Assembly (NCBI RefSeq): GCF_045984285.3
Contig: NZ_JBJQIK030000001.1
Span: 1 to 64,000, forward strand
Reading direction: 5' to 3'
DNA from: Rugamonas sp045984285
Lineage (GTDB): Bacteria; Pseudomonadota; Gammaproteobacteria; Burkholderiales; Burkholderiaceae_D
Length of the DNA stretch: 64,000 nucleotides
Each line of letters begins with the position of its first letter. Positions within the stretch are counted from its first letter, which is position 1. A program made the position numbers and the translations under genes. Shown in pieces: positions 48,598 to 57,003 of the stretch. Below the pieces are notes generated by a model, which was not told where the DNA came from, did not search any database, and worked only from the letters and a program-made list of their open reading frames with translations.

Positions 48598-50550
48598 TTA
48601 CTGCTGGGGCAGTACCAGAAGTTGCAGGCCGGAGGCCATGTCCGGTGCGTGATACACGCGCTGCGTGGCCTTTTTGAAGTCTTCAGGCTTCGCCTTGGGA
48701 ATGCTGACGAAGGTCTGCGGATTCAGGTCCACCAGCGGGAACCAGGAGCTCTGCACCTGCACCATGATGCGGTGGCCGCGGCGGAAGGTGTGGTTCACAT
48801 CGCCCAGGTGGTAGCTGATGGCTTCCACCTTGCCCGGCGTGAAAGGCTCCGGCTTCTCGAAGCTGTTGCGGAACTTGCCGCGCAGCGGATTGCCGCGCAC
48901 CAGCATCTGGTAGCCTGCCATGGTCGGCTGCGGCGCCTGCACATCCTTCGCCGGCTTGCGCTCCTCGCCTTGCGGGTATTCCTGCGGATAGACGTCGATC
49001 AGCTTCACCACCCAGTCGGCATCGGTGCCGGTGGTGGAGACGAAGAGCTTGGGCGTGACCGGGCCTGCAATCGTCACATCCTCTTCCAGCACATCGCTCT
49101 GGTACACCAGCACGTCCGGACGGCTGGCGGCAAAGCGCTGGTCGGACACCATGTACTCCTGCGGCACGCCGGTGGCCGGATAGCCGATATACGGCACCGG
49201 CTTGCGCGGATCGGCCACATACTCGTCGAAGGCGGCGCCGCCGGCGGCCGGCTGCTGCCAGCTCAGTTTTCCGTCCGCGCCGAAGTACAGGGTGCGGGCC
49301 TTGGCCGGCGCCGGCGGCCATGCCGTGTACTGGCGCCACACATTGCTGCCGGTTTCGAAGGCCGTGACTTCAGCAATCGGCTTCGCCGGCTTCACGCCCT
49401 TCAGGTGCTGCTCGAAGAAGGGGAACTGGATCTGCGAGCGGAAGTATTCGCTGGTCTTGCTGTCGAACTGCACACGGCCCAGGCTCTTGCCTTCGGCGCG
49501 CGCCCAGCCGCCGTGCACCCATGGCCCCATCACCAGGCTGTTGACGATGCCCGGGTTCTGGCGCTCGATGGCGTGGTAGGTGCTGAACGGGCCTTGCGGA
49601 TCTTCCGCATCGAACCAGCCGCCCACGGTCAGCACGGCTGCCTTCACGTTCTTCAGGTGCGGGGCGATATTGCGGGCTTTCCAGAACTCGTCGTAGGTAT
49701 CGTGTTCGATGGTTGGCTGCAGCAGCGCGCGCTGCTTGTCCGTCAGCGTGCCGAGGATATTCGATAGCGTCAGTTTGCCGAGGAAGAAGTCGTAGCCGTC
49801 CGCCATATCGTAGTCGAAGCGCGACCAGGTCTTGGGCAGCGGCGTGGGGTTCGGCGCCTCGGTAAAGGCCGAATAGAAATCGAAGTTCGCCGCCAGCATG
49901 AAGGCGCCGCCGTGATAGGAATCGTCGCCCTTGAACAGGTCCGCGATCGGCGCCTGCGGCGAAGCGGCCTTGATCGACGGGTGGGAGTCGATGATGCTGG
50001 CCGAGGTATAGAAGCCCGGATAGCTGATGCCGTAGATGCCGGCCTTGCCGTTATTGTTCGGCACATTCTTCAGCAGCCACTCCATGGTGTCGTACATGTC
50101 GCGGCTCTCATTGCCTTCGCCTTTGGCGAGCGAGGCGTTGGCATGCGGCGTCATCTCCTGCCACTTGCCTTCGGACATATAGCGCCCGCGCACATCCTGC
50201 TTCACGAAGATATAGCCGGCGTCCTCGAACTCCTTCGACGGGCCGATGGCGTTCGGCACATAGTCCACACCGTAATGCAGCTCGCCGTCCGCCTGCACGC
50301 CCGCGCTGTAAGGCGTGCGCTGGATCAGGAAAGGATAGCTTTTCGAGCTGTCCTTCGGCACATAGACGGTGGTGAACAGGCGCACGCCGTCGCGCATGGG
50401 AATGCGGAACTCGTACTTGGTATAGGTCTCGCGCAGGGAACGCTTGGCGGCGGCCGGCGCTTCATCGGCGGCATTCTCCAGCGCTGCCGCATGGGCAGCG
50501 CCGAAGGCCAGGGAAAGGGACAGGGCTAAGGCAGTGAGCTGGCGGGGCAT
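48598..50550 (-). CDS. CocE/NonD family hydrolase (X-Pro dipeptidyl-peptidase S15-like), exported
   Basis: 650 residues. Signal peptide MPRQLTALALSLSLAFGAAHA. Hydrolase domain with PMRDGVRLFTTVYVPKDSSKSYPFLIQRTPYSAG, DVRGRYMSEGKW, nucleophile GISYPGFYTS, an acid Asp in GGWFDAEDPQ, His in GPWVHGGW, and a C-terminal jelly-roll (TIAGPVTPKLFVSTTGTDADWVVKLIDVYPQEYP). Cleaves an ester or amide, possibly the acyl group of a beta-lactam or proline peptide, in the periplasm. The start at 50550 is set by GGAAATC and the signal peptide. Confidence 0.86.
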   Translation of the reverse strand: MPRQLTALALSLSLAFGAAHAAALENAADEAPAAAKRSLRETYTKYEFRIPMRDGVRLFTTVYVPKDSSKSYPFLIQRTPYSAGVQADGELHYGVDYVPNAIGPSKEFEDAGYIFVKQDVRGRYMSEGKWQEMTPHANASLAKGEGNESRDMYDTMEWLLKNVPNNNGKAGIYGISYPGFYTSASIIDSHPSIKAASPQAPIADLFKGDDSYHGGAFMLAANFDFYSAFTEAPNPTPLPKTWSRFDYDMADGYDFFLGKLTLSNILGTLTDKQRALLQPTIEHDTYDEFWKARNIAPHLKNVKAAVLTVGGWFDAEDPQGPFSTYHAIERQNPGIVNSLVMGPWVHGGWARAEGKSLGRVQFDSKTSEYFRSQIQFPFFEQHLKGVKPAKPIAEVTAFETGSNVWRQYTAWPPAPAKARTLYFGADGKLSWQQPAAGGAAFDEYVADPRKPVPYIGYPATGVPQEYMVSDQRFAASRPDVLVYQSDVLEEDVTIAGPVTPKLFVSTTGTDADWVVKLIDVYPQEYPQGEERKPAKDVQAPQPTMAGYQMLVRGNPLRGKFRNSFEKPEPFTPGKVEAISYHLGDVNHTFRRGHRIMVQVQSSWFPLVDLNPQTFVSIPKAKPEDFKKATQRVYHAPDMASGLQLLVLPQQ

Positions 50551-50613
50551 GATTTCCTTCAAACAGTGAATACATGGGCCCGCCAGTGTAATCCAGTTTG
50601 AAGGAAAAAAATG

Positions 50614-51774
50614 TCACTGGCGCAATTTTGTCTGGTAGGCGCGCAATCGGTCCAGCTTGGCGGCATACAGGTCGTGGTCGCCCGGCGTGGTGCTGCTGCT
50701 GAGGGCCAGCTTCATCTCCGCGTTCGCCGTCTTGAGGTCGCCGAGCTGGAAGGCGGCGGCAGCCAGCCAGAAATGGAACTCGTGGTAGGTGTTGTCGCGT
50801 GCCAGTTCGCGTTCGAACAACTTGCGGGCACGCGCGTAGTCGCCTTCCTGCATGGCCAGCTGCCCCTGGTTGAAGAAGTAGAACGGCGGCTGCGGCTGCA
50901 GCTCGGCAAGGCGCGTGCGCAGCACGGCAGCTTCGGCGTATTGCCCGTTCGCATTCAGTACCTGCGCCAGGTTCGACATGACCATGGTGTTCCCGGGGTC
51001 AGCCTGCAGCGCGTAGCGCAGCGCGGTTTCGGCCTGCGGCAGGTCGCCATGGCGCTGATAGACGATCGCCAGGGTGTTATAGGCATGCAGCAGGGCAGGA
51101 GCCTGCGCGATGGCATTGCGCGCCCACCAGTAGGCATTGTCGATCTGGCCGCGCACCAGCGCTTCGGCCGCACGGTTATTCATGAACATTGCGATGACGG
51201 TGCTGCGGTCGATTGGCTCGGACCGGGCACGCGCACCGTCCACCGGCGGCATGAAGTCGATCAGCGCATAAGGTATGTCCTCCCACAGCAGGAAATTGCT
51301 CCTGGGGGTGCCCAGTTTCAGGTTGACGTGCCCGCTGTTGAAGTACAGGTTGCCGCTTCGCGTCCAGCTCTCCTCCGTGCTGACGGACTGCAGCACAACG
51401 GGGATATTCAGTTCTTCAGCCAGCGCCGCCGTCATGATGACCAGCGACAGGCAGTTGCCGCGCCGGGCATCGAAGGCCTGGGCTGCCGTGCGCGTCTGCG
51501 AGGAGTCGTATTCGAGCTGCAGCTGGTCGCGGCGGTACAGGGCGTCGAACAGGGCCTTGCGGATTTCCTTGCTGCGCTTGCCGTGGCTTACCTCCTCGAC
51601 GTACTTCGCCATCTGCGGGGAGACGGCGAAGATCTCCTGCGGGGAAATCTGGTCGGTAGGCGGCTGGAACAGGTGGTCCGCAAACAGCTGGGGCGGTGGC
51701 GGCGGCAGCCTGGTGGCGCAGGCTGACAGCAGCAGCGGGAACAAGAGGAAAAGAAGCGAACGCAAATGTCTCAT
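50614..51774 (-). CDS. TPR-repeat lipoprotein with a transglutaminase-like segment
   Basis: 386 residues. Lipobox LFPLLLSACATR (Cys19). Residues about 95-130 (ARRGNCLSLVIMTAALAEELNIPVVLQSV) look like a transglutaminase/cysteine-peptidase-like core with Cys, then His in FNSGHVNLKLG and Asp in ALIDFMPP. Four to five TPRs follow (AYWWARNAIAQAPALLHAYNTLAIVYQRHGDLPQAETALRYALQADPG, and so on). Probably an outer-membrane-associated scaffold or peptidase; function not known. Same strand as the DUF2863 gene, 61 bases apart. Confidence 0.8.
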   Translation of the reverse strand: MRHLRSLLFLLFPLLLSACATRLPPPPPQLFADHLFQPPTDQISPQEIFAVSPQMAKYVEEVSHGKRSKEIRKALFDALYRRDQLQLEYDSSQTRTAAQAFDARRGNCLSLVIMTAALAEELNIPVVLQSVSTEESWTRSGNLYFNSGHVNLKLGTPRSNFLLWEDIPYALIDFMPPVDGARARSEPIDRSTVIAMFMNNRAAEALVRGQIDNAYWWARNAIAQAPALLHAYNTLAIVYQRHGDLPQAETALRYALQADPGNTMVMSNLAQVLNANGQYAEAAVLRTRLAELQPQPPFYFFNQGQLAMQEGDYARARKLFERELARDNTYHEFHFWLAAAAFQLGDLKTANAEMKLALSSSTTPGDHDLYAAKLDRLRAYQTKLRQ

Positions 51775-51835
51775 GATGTGCCTCCGTTTTATGAAGTCAG
51801 TATCCTCTTGAGAAATTTGCTTGTCAAAGCAAAAC

Positions 51836-52993
51836 TTATGTTGGGGCCGGCTCCTTCACCTCGATACTGGTAATGCCCAGGGTGCCGAGCGCGTCGCGCA
51901 GGTCGTCCACTGCCAGCTGCAGGTCGTCGCCCAGGTCGAAGGGCTGGTCGCTGGCGGCCAGCAGCGTGGTGCCGCCGAACAGCTGCACGCGCAGCACCAT
52001 TTCGCCGCCGGTATCGGCGGGCGTAATGGAGGCGCTGACGGGACCGCCGTGGGCGCGCGCCGCCGCACCCAGTTCGGCCATCGTCGCCAGCATGCCGCGC
52101 TCGGCAAGCCCCTGCTGGCGGGCGCTGAAGAAATGGTCCTGGTAGAGGAAATTCAGTTCCAGCGTGCGGCCCGCTTTGGCCAGGCAGCGCTGCAGCAGCG
52201 GGGCGGCCTTGATGGTCCACTCGCGGTAGCGCTCCATGCGGGCCGCGAACCAGGCGTCGGCATCGGCATCGTTTTGCGGCACCTGGTAGAACCTGTCGTC
52301 GGCCCGTTTCAGCGAGAAGCCGAGCAGGAAGCGCAGCTCCACGGCTTCATCATCGGCCGCGAAGGACGACGCCGTCCAGCCCGCGATGCTGCGCTGCAGC
52401 GCGGGCGCTTCGCTCATTTTCTTTTCGGTCAGCGAGGCGGCGGCCTCGCGCACCATGGCATTCATCTGGCCATAGCTGATGCGCTCGGCTTCGGCCGCGT
52501 CATAGGCGTGCTGCACCAGCACCAGCCTGGCATCGGGGCTCTCCAGGCCGCAATCGCGGAAGCTGGCCAGCAGGGCTTCGTAGGCGGCTTCGTCCTGGAA
52601 GGTTTCCGCCTGCACCAGGCCGCCCTGGCTGTGCACGAACACCGGCACGGCGAAGGCATCGATTTCCATCAGCGGTGCATTGTCCCGGCGCAACTGCTGG
52701 GTGCAGGCCGCTTCCGCGATGGCGCTGCGCAGCAGCAGGTAGGCGCCCACGTCCTCATAGCGCGCCTGCTCGATGGCGCCGTACAGGATGTCGTCCTTGT
52801 TCTGGTTCAGGTAGCGGCGGATCTGGCGCTGGAACTCCGGCTCCTTGTCCTGCAGGGAGCTGCCCGGTTCCTCGCTGTCCTCCTGTTCGGCCAGCTCCAG
52901 CGCCAGGCTGCACAGGGCCTGGCTCAGGGCTTCTTCTTTCTCTTCCGGCGGGGTGGCGGACTTGCGGGGGACGGGACGCTTATTCTTGGGCAT
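51836..52993 (-). CDS. DUF2863 family protein
   Basis: 385 residues, a cytoplasmic protein of unknown function restricted mainly to Betaproteobacteria. Charged N-terminus (MPKNKRPVPRKSATPPEEKEEALSQALCSLALELAEQED) then a conserved core with VFVHSQGGLVQAETFQDEAAYEALLASFRDCGL and a final beta-rich part. No enzyme motif recognised. It follows the HDOD gene by 24 bases and is probably cotranscribed with it. Confidence 0.82.
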   Translation of the reverse strand: MPKNKRPVPRKSATPPEEKEEALSQALCSLALELAEQEDSEEPGSSLQDKEPEFQRQIRRYLNQNKDDILYGAIEQARYEDVGAYLLLRSAIAEAACTQQLRRDNAPLMEIDAFAVPVFVHSQGGLVQAETFQDEAAYEALLASFRDCGLESPDARLVLVQHAYDAAEAERISYGQMNAMVREAAASLTEKKMSEAPALQRSIAGWTASSFAADDEAVELRFLLGFSLKRADDRFYQVPQNDADADAWFAARMERYREWTIKAAPLLQRCLAKAGRTLELNFLYQDHFFSARQQGLAERGMLATMAELGAAARAHGGPVSASITPADTGGEMVLRVQLFGGTTLLAASDQPFDLGDDLQLAVDDLRDALGTLGITSIEVKEPAPT

Positions 52994-53017
52994 GTGTGGC
53001 TTGCCCGGCTGGCGGGC

Positions 53018-53884
53018 TCAGTGTTCGGTGTGGAAAGTTTCGTGCAATTCTTCGAGCAGGTCGTCGGCTTCGTCTTCTTCCACGCCGAGATGCTGGCAGG
53101 CGACGGCGCCGCCTTTTTCCCACTCCAGCGAATCGCGGTTGCCATGGTAGCGCTGAATGCCCCGTTCGGCCAGCACCGATGCCGCCACCAGCGAGCGGAT
53201 GGCATCGTCGGTGTTTTCATCGCCCAGCACTTCGTAATCGTGATGGTGCAGGATGGCCCAGGACACGTCCGGCGACAAGCCCCAGTTGCGGGCCAGCAGG
53301 CAACCGATTGCCGCATGGTTGGTGTTGTGGCGGGCGTCTTCGATGTCGGTGAACTTGCGTTCCGCCGATTTCATGGCACGGTCGAAGGTATCGCGGTAGT
53401 CGGGGAAGCGGTCCATCAGCAGCGGCACGCCGATATCGCAGAACAGGCCGAAGGTGTGGGCGATGTCCGGCGGCGCAATGCGCAGCTTGCGCGAGATGAA
53501 CACCAGGGCCTGGGCGCGGCGCGCCGAGGTCTCCCAGAACTGGTTCAGCGAGCCGTCCTTGCCGTCGATGGCCTGCCGCGCCAGCAGGCCGGTGAGCAGG
53601 GCCGCGCAATGGTTGATGCCGAGGAAATTGATGGCCTGTTCCACCGACTTGGCCTTGCGCGCCGCGCCGAAGAAGGGCGAATTGGCCAGCTTGAGCAGGG
53701 CGCCGGACATGCCGACGTCATTGCCGATGATGCGGGCAATGCGGCGCGGCGAAGGATCGGCCTCGGCCAGCTCCTGCTGCAGGTCGACCAGCAGGCTGGG
53801 ACGCGGCGGAATGCGAATGGAACGCAGCAGGGCGTCTTCGACGGAGGTATCCATTACCGGGGCATGGGCTGCTGCTGAAGTCAT
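53018..53884 (-). CDS. HDOD domain protein
   Basis: 288 residues. HDOD (metal-dependent hydrolase-like) domain about 20-220: PPRPSLLVDLQQELAEADPSPRRIARIIGNDVGMSGALLKLANSPFFGAARKAKSVEQAINFLGINHCAALL, then ARHNTNHAAIGCLLARNWGLSPDVSWAILHHHDYE. The HD-GYP residues are degenerate, as is usual, so a signalling rather than catalytic role is expected. The open frame reaches into mpg upstream; the start at 53884 is the first in the 5' region without overlap, with no clear ribosome site. An alternative start is 53854 (MDTSVEDALL). Confidence 0.82.
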   Translation of the reverse strand: MTSAAAHAPVMDTSVEDALLRSIRIPPRPSLLVDLQQELAEADPSPRRIARIIGNDVGMSGALLKLANSPFFGAARKAKSVEQAINFLGINHCAALLTGLLARQAIDGKDGSLNQFWETSARRAQALVFISRKLRIAPPDIAHTFGLFCDIGVPLLMDRFPDYRDTFDRAMKSAERKFTDIEDARHNTNHAAIGCLLARNWGLSPDVSWAILHHHDYEVLGDENTDDAIRSLVAASVLAERGIQRYHGNRDSLEWEKGGAVACQHLGVEEDEADDLLEELHETFHTEH

Positions 53885-54043
53885 CTTTATAAAGGGCAAT
53901 TTGCTGAATGCGCAGTCAGTATTATCACCTGTTTCGGCAAAGCAATTGCATTTCGTAGCCGGTTTTTCTTCACTTTTTGTCGCTATTTGGCCGGTTTGAT
54001 AGCGTTTTGTCAGTGTTGGGGACGTTTTCCGGGACAGGCTAGA

Positions 54044-54616
54044 ATGGACGGCATGACAATACTTGCCGGAATTGACTTCAGCCAGCCATCCCACGAGGTG
54101 GCCCGCCGCCTGATCGGGGTGACGGTGCTGGTGGACGGCGTGGGCGGGCGCATCGTGGAAACCGAGGCCTACGACCGGGAAGATCCGGCCTCCCACAGTT
54201 TCTCGGGACCGACCGAGCGCAACCAGGCCATGTTCGGGCCGCCGGCCCATGCCTACGTCTACCGTTCCTACGGCATCCACTGGTGCCTGAATTTCGTGTG
54301 CCGGGAAGACGGCCATGGGGCCGGGGTGCTGATCCGCGCCATCGAGCCGGTGCTGGGGCTGGACCTCATGCGCGAGCGGCGCGGCGTCGAGCAGGAGCGC
54401 CTGCTGTGTTCCGGTCCGGGCCGTTTGTGCCAGGCCATGGGCGTTACGCGCGCCAACAACGGCATGCCGCTGTGGCTGCCGCCGTTCGAACTGCAGCCGC
54501 GCAGGGGCCGGGTCACGATCGTGCAAGGCCCCCGCATCGGCATCTCGAAAGCGATGGACGTCCCCTGGCGCTTCGGCCTCGCCGGCTCCCCCCACCTCAG
54601 CAAACCTTTCAAGTAG
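54044..54616 (+). CDS. 3-methyladenine DNA glycosylase (MPG/AAG type)
   Basis: Excises alkylated and deaminated purines. About 190 residues of the AAG fold: ARRLIGVTVLVDGVGGRIVETEAYDREDPASHSFSGPTERNQAMFGPPAHAYVYRSYGIHWCLNFV (catalytic Glu in ETEAY, His/Arg pair in SHSFSGPT) and GPGRLCQAMGVTRANNGMPL. The ATG at 54044 (with ACAGG) or 54053 could start it; a frame from 53987 is too long. Ends directly at a 39-bp inverted repeat. Together with ada, the oxygenase and the hypoxanthine glycosylase, the window has four separate alkylation or deamination repair genes, in different operons. Confidence 0.92.
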   Translation: MDGMTILAGIDFSQPSHEVARRLIGVTVLVDGVGGRIVETEAYDREDPASHSFSGPTERNQAMFGPPAHAYVYRSYGIHWCLNFVCREDGHGAGVLIRAIEPVLGLDLMRERRGVEQERLLCSGPGRLCQAMGVTRANNGMPLWLPPFELQPRRGRVTIVQGPRIGISKAMDVPWRFGLAGSPHLSKPFK

Positions 54617-54701
54617 AAATTGGGGACAGACGGGGGCGCCGAGCCCCGGATTATATGAACCGTATAATCCGGGGCTCGGCGCCCCCGTCTGTCCCCAATT
54701 T
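54617..54701. repeat. Perfect 39-bp inverted repeat between mpg and a chemoreceptor gene
   Basis: The left arm (54617-54655, starts AAATTGGGGACAGACGGGGG) and right arm (54663-54701) are exact reverse complements around a seven-base loop TGAACCG. The arms contain GGGGACAGAC and CGCCGAGCCCC words. It starts directly after the mpg stop and ends one base before the chemoreceptor stop, so it fills the whole gap and can act as a terminator hairpin for both. No ORF inside. Confidence 0.9.
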
Positions 54702-54702
54702 A

Positions 54703-56352
54703 TTACGCGGCGTGGGCGCGGCGCATGGGGCTGTTGGGGGCGCGGCGCTCGGCTGCGGGCTTGCGTGGCGGGACCAGGGCGGGCGGCGGTGCCGCCGCTG
54801 CCGGCTGTTCGTCCAGTTCGAACAGGGCCACGGCGCGGCTCAGGTTGATGGTCTGCTCCTGCAGGCTTTCGGCCGCCGCCGCTGCCTGTTCCACCAGCGC
54901 CGCATTCTGCTGCGTGACGTCGTCGATCTGCCCCACCGCCTGGTTTACTTCCGCAATCCCCTGCGCCTGCTCGGCGCTGGCGGTGCTGATACGGTCGATG
55001 ATGGCGTTGACCTGCTCCACCGAGGCCACGATGTCGCCCATGCTGTGCCCCGCCAGCCCGACCGAGGCCGCGCCGCTGTCGATGGTGGCGACCGATTCGG
55101 CAATCAGCTGCTTGATCTCCCTGGCCGCCGCCGCCGAGCGCTGCGCCAGCGTGCGTACTTCTGACGCCACCACCGCAAAGCCGCGTCCCTGCTCGCCGGC
55201 GCGGGCCGCTTCCACCGCTGCATTCAGCGCCAGGATATTGGTCTGGAAGGAGATGCTGTCGATTACTCCGATAATCTCCACGATCTTGCGCGAGCTGGCG
55301 CGGATCGAGTCCATGGTGCGCACCGCGTCCGCGACGGCATCGCCGCCTTTCTGCGCCATGCTGCTGGCCGTTGCGGCGAGGCGGCAGGCTTCGTGCGCAT
55401 GCTCGGCATTCTGCCGCACGGCCGCCGTCAGGCTGTCGATGGCGCTGGCGGTTTCCTCCAGCGAACCGGCCTGTCTTTCAGTGCGCGTTGAGAGGTCGTG
55501 ATTGCCGCAGGCGATTTCGTGCGATGCCGTGTCGATGGATTGCACGGCGCCACGTATCGTCGCCAGCGTGCGGTTCAGCTGCGCGATGCTGGAATCGAGC
55601 ACGCGCGCCGTTTCCGCGATTTCGTCCTTGCCTTCATTGGCCGCGCCGCGCGTGAGGCGTCCCGCCGCCAGGCTGCGTACCACGTCGGCAATCGATGCGA
55701 TATCGCGCAGCAGCGCCGCCCGCACCCGCATGGAGACCAGCAGGGACAGCGCAATCGACAGCAGGCACAGGCCCGCCATCATGCCGCCCAGCGTGCGGAA
55801 TTCCGCCTTGGCCGCCGCATGCGCCTCCGTGCTCAGGCGCTGCTCCAGCGCCGTGAGCTGCGACAGCTGTTCATTCAGCGTGAGGAACTGGCGCTCCGCC
55901 TTGCCCATGGCATTGGTGGCGATGGACTGGTCGACCTGCGCCAGCTCGATGGTTTCCTGCACGCCCTTGCGGTAGGCCGCCAGCGCCTTCGACGACGCGG
56001 CCAGCAGTTCTTCTTCCTGCGGCTCGGCCACCCTGGACAGCGCCGCCAGTTCCTGCGCCAACTGGTGGTGCCGCGTGCGGATCTGCTGGGTCAGCGCATC
56101 GAGCCGGTTCTGGGCGAAGCTGCCGTTCACCCAGGCCAGCAGCTGGTAGATATTGGCGTGTGCAAAGCGCGCCTGGCCCGCCATATCGGCCGCGGCCTTC
56201 AGGCGCGCCGCACGCACCTGCACCAGGTTCTCCATCGACATGTTCTGCCGCACCATGCCATACCAGCCGCTGGCCGCGATGGACAGCAGCAGGACCAGCA
56301 CCACGGCAGGCGCCAGCAGCAGTTTGGGACCAATTCGCAGTTGTTTCAGCAT
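54703..56352 (-). CDS. Methyl-accepting chemotaxis protein
   Basis: 549 residues. TM1 about 10-32, a periplasmic helical (4HB-type) domain of about 150 residues, TM2 near 190-212, HAMP, then the signalling domain. The hairpin tip IIGVIDSISFQTNILALNAAVEAARAGEQGRGFAVVASEVRTLAQRSA is fully conserved. Methylation helices carry NVTxxE-like Glu/Gln pairs. No CheR-binding pentapeptide at the C-terminus (ends RRAHAA). It sits 14 bases behind a gene for a secreted Cache protein, so ligand sensing may involve that partner. The start at 56352 has GGAG; an upstream frame to 56769 is a shadow. Confidence 0.9.
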   Translation of the reverse strand: MLKQLRIGPKLLLAPAVVLVLLLSIAASGWYGMVRQNMSMENLVQVRAARLKAAADMAGQARFAHANIYQLLAWVNGSFAQNRLDALTQQIRTRHHQLAQELAALSRVAEPQEEELLAASSKALAAYRKGVQETIELAQVDQSIATNAMGKAERQFLTLNEQLSQLTALEQRLSTEAHAAAKAEFRTLGGMMAGLCLLSIALSLLVSMRVRAALLRDIASIADVVRSLAAGRLTRGAANEGKDEIAETARVLDSSIAQLNRTLATIRGAVQSIDTASHEIACGNHDLSTRTERQAGSLEETASAIDSLTAAVRQNAEHAHEACRLAATASSMAQKGGDAVADAVRTMDSIRASSRKIVEIIGVIDSISFQTNILALNAAVEAARAGEQGRGFAVVASEVRTLAQRSAAAAREIKQLIAESVATIDSGAASVGLAGHSMGDIVASVEQVNAIIDRISTASAEQAQGIAEVNQAVGQIDDVTQQNAALVEQAAAAAESLQEQTINLSRAVALFELDEQPAAAAPPPALVPPRKPAAERRAPNSPMRRAHAA

Positions 56353-56366
56353 GGCGGGCTCCAGGG

Positions 56367-56819
56367 CTATTTCTTGTAGATGCCGGCTTCCAGCACCACA
56401 TCGCCGACGCGCAGGATGTAGGTGGTCTTGGGCTCGATCTTGCCGCTCTGGGGGTTCTTGTACATATAGTCCACCCAGCCCTTGCCCTTCTTCGCCGCCA
56501 GCTCGATGATCTCGCGGCGGTACTTCTTGCCGCTGGCATCCGGCACGTCCGTCAGGTCCTTGCCCACGATGGTAGGGTTGTAGGGATGGGCGAGCACGAT
56601 GCCGGTGCTGATGTCGCGCATGTCCACATACAGCGAACCCTGGACGAAGTCGGGATCCTTTGCCGTGATGCGCTTCATCATCTCGTCCTTGCCGTGCTGC
56701 TTGATGAAACTGGCGCCGCGTTCCGCCATCGCAATCGCGTCCTTCTCGCTCGGTTCCGTCGATGCCCATGCGCCTGCCATCAGCAGGCCTGCCAGTGCTG
56801 CCGTCATCAGTCGTTTCAT
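56367..56819 (-). CDS. Secreted single-Cache domain protein
   Basis: 150 residues with a signal peptide (MKRLMTAALAGLLMAGAWA). The rest is a small Cache domain (MAERGASFIKQHGKDEMMKRITAKDPDFVQGSLYVDMRDISTGIVLAHPYNPTIVGKDLTDVPDASGKKYRREIIELAAKKGKGWVDYMYKNPQSGKIEPKTTYILRVGDVVLEAGIYKK), as found in sensors for organic acids or amines, but here free in the periplasm with no TM helix. Same operon as the chemoreceptor gene, so it probably binds a ligand and signals through it. Start 56819 preceded by AAGGA. Confidence 0.85.
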   Translation of the reverse strand: MKRLMTAALAGLLMAGAWASTEPSEKDAIAMAERGASFIKQHGKDEMMKRITAKDPDFVQGSLYVDMRDISTGIVLAHPYNPTIVGKDLTDVPDASGKKYRREIIELAAKKGKGWVDYMYKNPQSGKIEPKTTYILRVGDVVLEAGIYKK

Positions 56820-57003
56820 GATCGCGTCCTTTATTGAATGAGGGAAAAACCCACTGCTAATGTAAGACGCTGCTGCTTGCAGGAAATTGCGTTGACGCAA
56901 GAGAAGAGTTTTATTTCCGGGTGGATATTGAGTTCGGGCAACGGCCGCGGACGGGCGCTGGCTAGCATGGAATTCCCGCAGCCCAACCTACAGGAGACTG
57001 ACC

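Noticed and set aside
53018..54595. A 525-codon protein joining mpg antisense to HDOD
   Set aside because: The upstream half is antisense to mpg; HDOD similarity begins only after 53884.
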